IMG/VR virus record: IMGVR_UViG_3300025168_000647
Location: 1-24,312 of that record
DNA from: a virus
Direction: 5' to 3' (one strand)
DNA: 24,312 nt
Position 1 is the first letter of the stretch, and each line of letters starts with the position of its first letter. The notes under the pieces were generated by a model. It made no database searches. It saw only the letters and a program-made list of their open reading frames with translations, and had not been told where the DNA came from. This document shows, one piece after another, positions 20,553 to 24,312 of the stretch. The translations under genes and the position numbers were made by a program.

Positions 20553-21178
20553 CCTCCAAACATATCTCTAAGTCCGCGTCTTGCAGGTTGGCTCATAACC
20601 CTGCCACCTGCATTGAACTGACTTCCTTCTCTTCCTTGTTGTCTCTGAAGTTGCCTCAAACCGCGTCTCAGTTGACCAGAACGCATATCTTCCCGCCCTG
20701 GTCTACTGTCGATAATCTTACCTCTAGGGTCTCCGCTTCCAGTAATCAACTCATTCTTGTGAATCATAGTGCCTGTAGGACCTTTTGGTTCAGCACTCTT
20801 TTGCTCCGTGGATTTGCGAACCATATCATAGTAATCATCGCTATGCTCCGCACCCTTGCTTTTTAGATAGCTGAACATATCGCCGTATCCATCACCAAAC
20901 TCACCAGGTCCATCAGTCTTGTAGTCTCTTTCTGCAGAGAAAGCGTTTCCGTTTTGATCAATAAATACAAGACCATCGTCATCCATGCCGTAAAACTTGA
21001 TGCCGTCTAGGTCATATCTAAAGTCATAACCACCGAATCCTGAGGCTTGATTCACCTCACTCTCGTAGTTAGACCCTATAAACTTTACGTTTTGAAACTT
21101 AGGGTCGGATTGAATGATTGCAGGGGGTATTGGATCCCCAGGGGCTACGCCTCCGTTTTGATATCTAAGAGTTCTCAT
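20549..21178 (-). CDS. Hypothetical protein, YxxGG/GDP-rich, 209 aa
   Basis: A protein opening MRTLRYQNGGVAPGDPIPPA, with an Asp/Gly/Tyr-rich middle (GGYDFRYDLDGIKFYGMDDD) and a strongly basic Gln/Arg tail (LRRGLRQLQRQQGREGSQFN). The C-terminus again has GGRVMSQPARRGL. GDPRGKIIDS in the middle resembles GDPIRGKVVADE of the 293-aa neighbour. ATGA overlaps join it to the genes on both sides. No family was recognised; a structural or packaged protein is plausible. Confidence 0.6.
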   Translation of the reverse strand: MRTLRYQNGGVAPGDPIPPAIIQSDPKFQNVKFIGSNYESEVNQASGFGGYDFRYDLDGIKFYGMDDDGLVFIDQNGNAFSAERDYKTDGPGEFGDGYGDMFSYLKSKGAEHSDDYYDMVRKSTEQKSAEPKGPTGTMIHKNELITGSGDPRGKIIDSRPGREDMRSGQLRRGLRQLQRQQGREGSQFNAGGRVMSQPARRGLRDMFGG

Positions 21179-21477
21179 TTGTTTTTTGTTTTACCGCCTT
21201 TTTTGAAGTTGTCGCTTCGTTGTCCTGGCTTATCGGTCTCTCCGAAATTGCCTTTTTTTGGTTTCATGTTTACTGTCATCTGAACGTTATCCCAGCTCAC
21301 ATCGTGAGTCCTGGAGACACCGCTTTTCTTCAGGTATGAATTGATCTCTTTGTCAGAAGCTCCGCCCTCAAGCATAGACTTGATCTTTTTCTTTGGATCA
21401 CCAGGTCCCTTCCCACCTTTCTCCAGCATCTTTACCTTATCGCCTTTCTTGGCGTTAAACTTCATAACGTTCTTCAT
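21175..21477 (-). CDS. Small basic protein, MKFN motif, 100 aa
   Basis: A Lys/Gly-rich protein beginning MKNVMKFNAKKGDKVKMLEK. A KGGKGPGDPKKKIKSMLEGG stretch and a short helix-like segment (DKEINSYLKKSGV) follow, then a strand pair around DVSWDNVQMTVNMKP, and a KGGKTKNK tail. Net charge is strongly positive, suggesting nucleic-acid association. ATGA overlaps join it to the flanking genes. Function unknown. Confidence 0.6.
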   Translation of the reverse strand: MKNVMKFNAKKGDKVKMLEKGGKGPGDPKKKIKSMLEGGASDKEINSYLKKSGVSRTHDVSWDNVQMTVNMKPKKGNFGETDKPGQRSDNFKKGGKTKNK

Positions 21478-22271
21478 GCTTTTCTTTTAAGTCTTTTGTT
21501 GATGCGAGCTGCCTTTCTATCACCTCTCACATCAGCTTTGTCGGCGCCCTTAGCCACGTACTTTTTCTTCTTAACCTTTGCTCCGTTCTTAGCAACCACA
21601 CCCCTACCCTTGAGTATGTCAGCCATGGTTACCTTCCCGTCTCCTGTGAGATCTGGGAACTTCTTGGCTTTCCCGCCCTTTTTGTAGGACATCATGGAGC
21701 TCCGTGCTGCTTTACCCTCACCAGTAGCTCTTCTCTTATCGTAGTTGGCTCTCTGCTTACCAATGATCTTAGATGCCTTCTTCCCTTTTCCTTCACTTTT
21801 TCCTTCACCTGCAGGGACTTTTGCCTCATCAGCAGATTCGGTTACTGCTTTTGCGTTAGATGCTTTTGGGATAGCCGCATCAAGCGCGTCACCAGCTCCT
21901 AGCGGATCGTCACCCTTGACATCACCACCGTTTGCGTAGACCTTAGCACCCTTCATGGCCTTGAACATAGATCTGTACTTCTTTACTAGAGGCTTGGCAG
22001 CGGGTGTGCCCTTAGCCTTCTTGATTTGAGCCTCAAGCTTAGCTTTTGCTGCCTCTGACTTAGAAGAGAACGCCTTCTTTGGGTCACCCTTCCCTCCTTT
22101 GTTGTACTTCTTGACCTTCATACCCTTCTTAGCTTGATTCTCCTCCTTCTTCTTCTTGCTTGCCGCCTTCTGTGCGGTACTAACTGCTTTTCTCTTGACA
22201 GCTTTGGCAGCTGCTTTCTTTAACATCGGGGCTGCGGCCTTTGCTGCAGCAGCTAGTAGTGGTGTAGGCAT
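21474..22271 (-). CDS. Lys/Ala-rich histone-like protein with EF-hand-like loop and YxxGG motifs
   Basis: A 265-aa protein, extremely rich in Lys and Ala (histone H1-like; for example KAVKRKAVSTAQKAASKKKK). It contains three Y-x-x-G-G motifs (YNKGG 56-60, YANGG 112-116, YKKGG 196-200) and a calcium-loop-like FPDLTGDGKVTMADILKGRG at 205-224. Low complexity suggests disorder and DNA binding, perhaps as a protein packaged with or condensing phage DNA. A TTG-19-TATATTTG promoter lies 16 bases before the ATG at 22271. I cannot exclude another role. The EF-hand-like motif is the clearest local feature. Confidence 0.65.
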   Translation of the reverse strand: MPTPLLAAAAKAAAPMLKKAAAKAVKRKAVSTAQKAASKKKKEENQAKKGMKVKKYNKGGKGDPKKAFSSKSEAAKAKLEAQIKKAKGTPAAKPLVKKYRSMFKAMKGAKVYANGGDVKGDDPLGAGDALDAAIPKASNAKAVTESADEAKVPAGEGKSEGKGKKASKIIGKQRANYDKRRATGEGKAARSSMMSYKKGGKAKKFPDLTGDGKVTMADILKGRGVVAKNGAKVKKKKYVAKGADKADVRGDRKAARINKRLKRKA

Positions 22272-22287
22272 AGTTTTTACTTTGGAG

Positions 22288-22317
22288 CAAATATACTCAG
22301 ATAAAATTTAACCACAA
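22288..22317 (-). promoter_or_regulatory. Bacteroidota-type promoter driving the leftward arm
   Basis: On the minus strand: TTG (22317-22315), 19 bases, TATATTTG (22295-22288). Both elements and the spacing match the Bacteroidota housekeeping sigma consensus, and the -7 box is 16 bases before the ATG at 22271. It lies in the gap between the 77-aa and 265-aa genes and is the best promoter match of the leftward arm. Confidence 0.65.
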
Positions 22318-22337
22318 GGGTAGACTACTCTGCGTAA

Positions 22338-22571
22338 TCACCCCTTGCCTTTCGACTCCCTGCGCTTAAGGACCGATTTGATCTTTTGACTCAAGTTACT
22401 GCGCCTACTGCGCCTTTTGTCCTGACGCTTCTTCATAGCCTGCACCCTGGGGCTGCCTGTATACGTTACTACCTCTGCCTCGGGCAGGAGATTACCCTTC
22501 TTATTCTTAATGGGGTTGTATTTTACCGCTTTGGTGCGCTTTTTACGAACCCGTATCTTTTTTTCTGACAT
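22338..22571 (-). CDS. Very basic small protein, 77 aa
   Basis: A Lys/Arg-rich protein (MSEKKIRVRKKRTKAVKYNP, later AMKKRQDKRRSRRSNLSQKI) with only a short neutral stretch in the middle (LPEAEVVTYTGSPRV). Probably nucleic-acid binding by charge. It is the first gene of the leftward arm, next to the large intergenic region, and is separated from the 265-aa gene by 66 bases holding a promoter. No family was recognised. Confidence 0.55.
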   Translation of the reverse strand: MSEKKIRVRKKRTKAVKYNPIKNKKGNLLPEAEVVTYTGSPRVQAMKKRQDKRRSRRSNLSQKIKSVLKRRESKGKG

Positions 22572-23123
22572 TACACAGCTATCCTTTGATTTAACCTTGT
22601 ATCTGACGTGTTATCTTCATCAAACACCAAACAAAGACTCAGCATGCTAACACGCTTTGCTTTAGATAGCGAAGGTATAACCTTTTTCTTTAAAAGTCAA
22701 GACTAAAGTTAACGTTTAATCAACATTAGTTAATGAATTGCTGGTCAGGGGTTTAGGTTTAAAGAAAAGAACACCCGAAAAAACGCTGGGGTTAAAATTT
22801 TGATCAGAAATACGCAGATTGGGGACTATATATACTATACGGCGTCACGTACGCGTACCCGAAACGCATCCGTTTGGGCGTAAATACGTGCATTTCCCGC
22901 GTTTGCGTGTAACTTTCAGCTTTTTGCCAAGTGACTGACAATCACTACGTTGTGGCTGTTGAGTAAAGTACCGCTGGAGTCAATCAATCGCAACCAGTTG
23001 TAGCTCTGTACGGGACACTCCCTCACCTCATGTATCACATCATGTATGCACACACTGCCCAGGGGTCACACACACATCGCATCGAGGCAGGCGTCCCTCG
23101 CGTATGCGTATTCTTCGCGCCTG

Positions 23124-23140
23124 TTTTACCTTCGGTAAAA
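23124..23140. other. Stem-loop TTTTACC-TTC-GGTAAAA
   Basis: A perfect 7-bp inverted repeat with a 3-base loop, nested inside a second pair, ATGCGT (23104-23109) and ACGCAT (23143-23148). It lies upstream of the rightward promoter and is not followed by a clear T-run, so it is less likely a terminator than an operator or structured site. Confidence 0.45.
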
Positions 23141-23167
23141 TCACGCATGGAATAAGTCCCTTCAAAG

Positions 23168-23200
23168 TTTGGAATTTGGATTCTGTTGCCCCCATCTTTG
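23168..23200 (+). promoter_or_regulatory. Putative Bacteroidota-type promoter of the rightward arm, first copy
   Basis: TTTG (23168-23171), 21 bases, then CATCTTTG (23193-23200), one mismatch from TAnnTTTG. It lies 50 bases before the ATG at 23251. The downstream leader shares TTTGTGGTCG and ATCAAACATCAA with the second promoter at 23851. Confidence 0.45.
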
Positions 23201-23250
23201 TGGTCGTCGGTTCGATAGTCGGGCCGCATCAAACATCAAACCTGTGTAAC

Positions 23251-23661
23251 ATGACACAACCTACCAACATCCGTGACGCCAAGAAGGCGTTCAACCAAGC
23301 CCTCTATCGTCCCACTGCCGAGCGTAAGGCGGAAGCCGTCAAGCTCCTGCAAGCCCTCATCACCCAAGTGAACGAGATGGAGGAGACCAAGGCCAAGCCG
23401 AAGGCCAAGCGTGTCAAGCGCAAGTCGAAGGCTCAGAAGCTGGAGGAGGCCCAAGCACGTGACAACGTGAGTGAGACGTACCTCCCTGCTGACAAGCCCA
23501 AGCGCAAGCCGAAGGCTCAACCCAAGCAAGAGTCGGTCCCCTTTGATGTCGCATCCATCCCAGAGTTCTCGGACCTTGTGGCTGATGGGTACAACGTGGA
23601 GGACGCAGTGCGCTATGTCCAGATGCTTGCAATGGGAGCACCCGAACCCATGGAGGCATGA
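23251..23661 (+). CDS. Basic hypothetical protein, 136 aa
   Basis: The ATG at 23251 (MTQPTNIRDAKKAFNQALYR) is preferred over an upstream ATG at 23104 because the promoter and shared leader lie between them. The protein has an N-terminal helical part. A Lys/Ala/Pro-rich linker with repeated KPKA/KRK units follows (KAKPKAKRVKRKSKAQ, KPKRKPKAQPK), then a C-terminal acidic helical domain (FSDLVADGYNVEDAVRYVQM). The middle looks disordered and DNA-binding-like. Arginine is always CGN here, unlike the leftward arm. Function unknown. Confidence 0.65.
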   Translation: MTQPTNIRDAKKAFNQALYRPTAERKAEAVKLLQALITQVNEMEETKAKPKAKRVKRKSKAQKLEEAQARDNVSETYLPADKPKRKPKAQPKQESVPFDVASIPEFSDLVADGYNVEDAVRYVQMLAMGAPEPMEA

Positions 23662-23828
23662 TGACTCTGGTCCTGCTCAAAGCTCTTGCAAGCGTACCCA
23701 CAGGGTGCGAGGTCAAGAACATGGCCTTCTCATACGGGTCGTGCTACTACGTGGCGTTCGAACGTGACGGCTGCTTGGATGCAGTCGATGGGTGCCTTGT
23801 CCTCGAAGAGGATGAGGAGGAACCCTGA
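23658..23828 (+). CDS. 56-aa hypothetical protein
   Basis: The ATG at 23658 overlaps the stop of the preceding gene as ATGA, giving MMTLVLLKALASVPTGCEVK and then a Cys/Tyr-containing middle (GSCYYVAFERDGC) and an acidic end (LEEDEEEP). Three of four cysteines are in the second half. The overlap and the shared C-ending codon style support a real gene. It has no clear membrane segment or family. Function unknown. Confidence 0.6.
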   Translation: MMTLVLLKALASVPTGCEVKNMAFSYGSCYYVAFERDGCLDAVDGCLVLEEDEEEP

Positions 23829-23850
23829 AATGTTAAAAGTGTTAAAATAC

Positions 23851-23881
23851 TTGCAATTAGGAATCTCTTGGCTTAACTTTG
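23851..23881 (+). promoter_or_regulatory. Bacteroidota-type promoter, second copy
   Basis: TTG (23851-23853), 20 bases, TAACTTTG (23874-23881): an exact match to TTG-N19-21-TAnnTTTG. It is 37 bases before the ATG at 23919. The leader ATCAAACATCAACC is nearly the same as that before the 136-aa gene. Confidence 0.7.
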
Positions 23882-23918
23882 TAGTCGAATCAAACATCAA
23901 CCCCCAAACCCATACACC

Positions 23919-24173
23919 ATGGTAAACGACAATTTCTTTTCACAACCCGTAGGACGTGCAGTCCTCTACCTCAACGGCTTCCACTTCGGTGCGAACCTGC
24001 CCAAGCTCAACCGAGCGGCCAGACTTGTACCCAAGGATGTCAAGGGCTTTGCCTCTCTGATTGCCAATGCCCCTGCTGTTGACGCTGACGCGGTGCAAGA
24101 CATCGTGGACCTGCTCGACGACTATGCTCACGACGCAGACAACAACCTCATCTTCAAACTTCAGAACCAATGA
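23919..24173 (+). CDS. Hypothetical protein, 84 aa
   Basis: A small globular protein (MVNDNFFSQPVGRAVLYLNG) with Asn/Leu-rich turns and a C-terminal helical acidic part (DADAVQDIVDLLDDYAHDAD). It has no cysteines or export signal. It has its own promoter and leader, and its stop overlaps the next start (ATGA). I do not recognise it; early or middle phage function is possible from the divergent position. Confidence 0.6.
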   Translation: MVNDNFFSQPVGRAVLYLNGFHFGANLPKLNRAARLVPKDVKGFASLIANAPAVDADAVQDIVDLLDDYAHDADNNLIFKLQNQ

Positions 24174-24312
24174 AATTTACACAACACTTCAAGACCACGC
24201 TACCACACGTGGCAATGACCACGGCCTATGACATCGACACCGACCGAGCCGAGAACGTAGAGATGGACACCACCATCGGCATTGACCCCGACCACGGAAC
24301 GGGCGGGTGGTA
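24170..24312 (+). CDS. Unknown gene, partial at right edge
   Basis: The ATG at 24170 overlaps the stop of the preceding gene (ATGA). Forty-seven residues are visible (MKFTQHFKTTLPHVAMTTAY, later DTTIGIDPDHGTGGW) before the window ends. Its codon style matches the other rightward genes. Too little is visible to assign a function. Confidence 0.5.
   Translation, partial: MKFTQHFKTTLPHVAMTTAYDIDTDRAENVEMDTTIGIDPDHGTGGW

Larger units (their letters stand above)
22572..23250. other. Divergent intergenic region without genes (possible control/origin region)
   Basis: About 680 bases lie between the leftward and rightward arms. The left ~240 bases are AT-rich, with runs such as TTAACGTTTAATCAACATTAG; the right part is CG-richer and includes ACGTACGCGTACCCG. 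A pair of TCATGTAT repeats lies near 23028-23047, a CACACACACAT stretch near 23070, and a stem-loop near 23124. No convincing coding frame was seen; the longest frames lack phage-like sequence. It could hold an origin or control sites, but this is a guess from position. Confidence 0.4.

Noticed and set aside
23046-23080. CACACA-rich stretch as a tandem repeat or CRISPR-like element
   Set aside because: Only a few dinucleotide units, no regular spacers.
23104-23250. Upstream ATG extending the 136-aa rightward protein
   Set aside because: The extension would cover the hairpin, promoter and leader that resemble the second promoter-leader copy; its residues do not look like the rest of the protein.
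1-24312. Prophage or integrated element with att site/integrase
   Set aside because: No integrase, excisionase or flanking direct repeat was seen, and the tRNA gene is complete and sits between phage genes; the integration state cannot be told from this window.

Overview
The window looks like part of the genome of a tailed bacteriophage (or prophage-like phage contig) that infects a marine-type Bacteroidota, probably a flavobacterium-like host. The phage identity rests on a leftward late cluster in canonical order: large terminase, portal, small structural proteins, scaffold-like protein and major capsid protein. A phage-type M15 endolysin, a GroES-like co-chaperonin and a tRNA gene support it. 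The host assignment rests on three things: proteins carrying type IX secretion system (T9SS) sorting domains, a metalloprotease and Cys-rich repeats typical of marine Bacteroidota, and promoter-like sequences of the Bacteroidota form (TTG, about 19-21 bases, TAnnTTTG). No integrase, attachment site, insertion sequence or CRISPR array was seen.

Layout, in the direction of transcription. The leftward arm (about 22.57 kb down to 1) begins with small very basic proteins (77 and 265 aa). Four tightly overlapping genes of unknown function follow (100, 209, 293 and 151 aa), then the M15 endolysin. A single rightward gene (18222-18650), predicted to be a winged-helix DNA-binding protein, interrupts the arm. 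Its start codon lies one base from the start of a divergent leftward gene. Leftward small genes continue, including a 58-aa gene with a DCGC motif, a Cys-rich protein and a two-domain GroES-like protein. Next comes an accessory cassette: a secreted M43-type metalloprotease with a dockerin-like tail, coupled by an ATGA overlap to a secreted protein with a T9SS type B (gliding-motility-type) sorting domain. After that lie a tRNA-Arg(TCT), a 48-aa EF-hand-like mini-protein, terminase and portal. Two small beta-rich proteins come next, then an 809-aa secreted multi-repeat protein with a T9SS type A sorting domain, coupled to a predicted outer-membrane barrel. The arm ends with a membrane/coiled-coil protein, a thioredoxin-fold protein without its catalytic cysteines, paralogous beta-rich structural proteins, a scaffold-like protein and the major capsid protein, which runs off the left edge.

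The rightward arm (from about 23.25 kb) is separated by a roughly 680-base intergenic region with a stem-loop. Its genes have different base composition and codon use: CGN arginine codons instead of AGA/AGG. Two Bacteroidota-type promoters there share a similar leader. These genes are unrecognised and the last runs off the right edge.

The most unusual feature is a phage that appears to encode several proteins addressed to the host T9SS and cell surface (809 aa and 310 aa with sorting domains, and a secreted M43 protease), two of them embedded with their partners in the virion gene cluster. A plausible reading, which is inference only, is that the phage remodels the host surface or surrounding matrix during infection or lysis.
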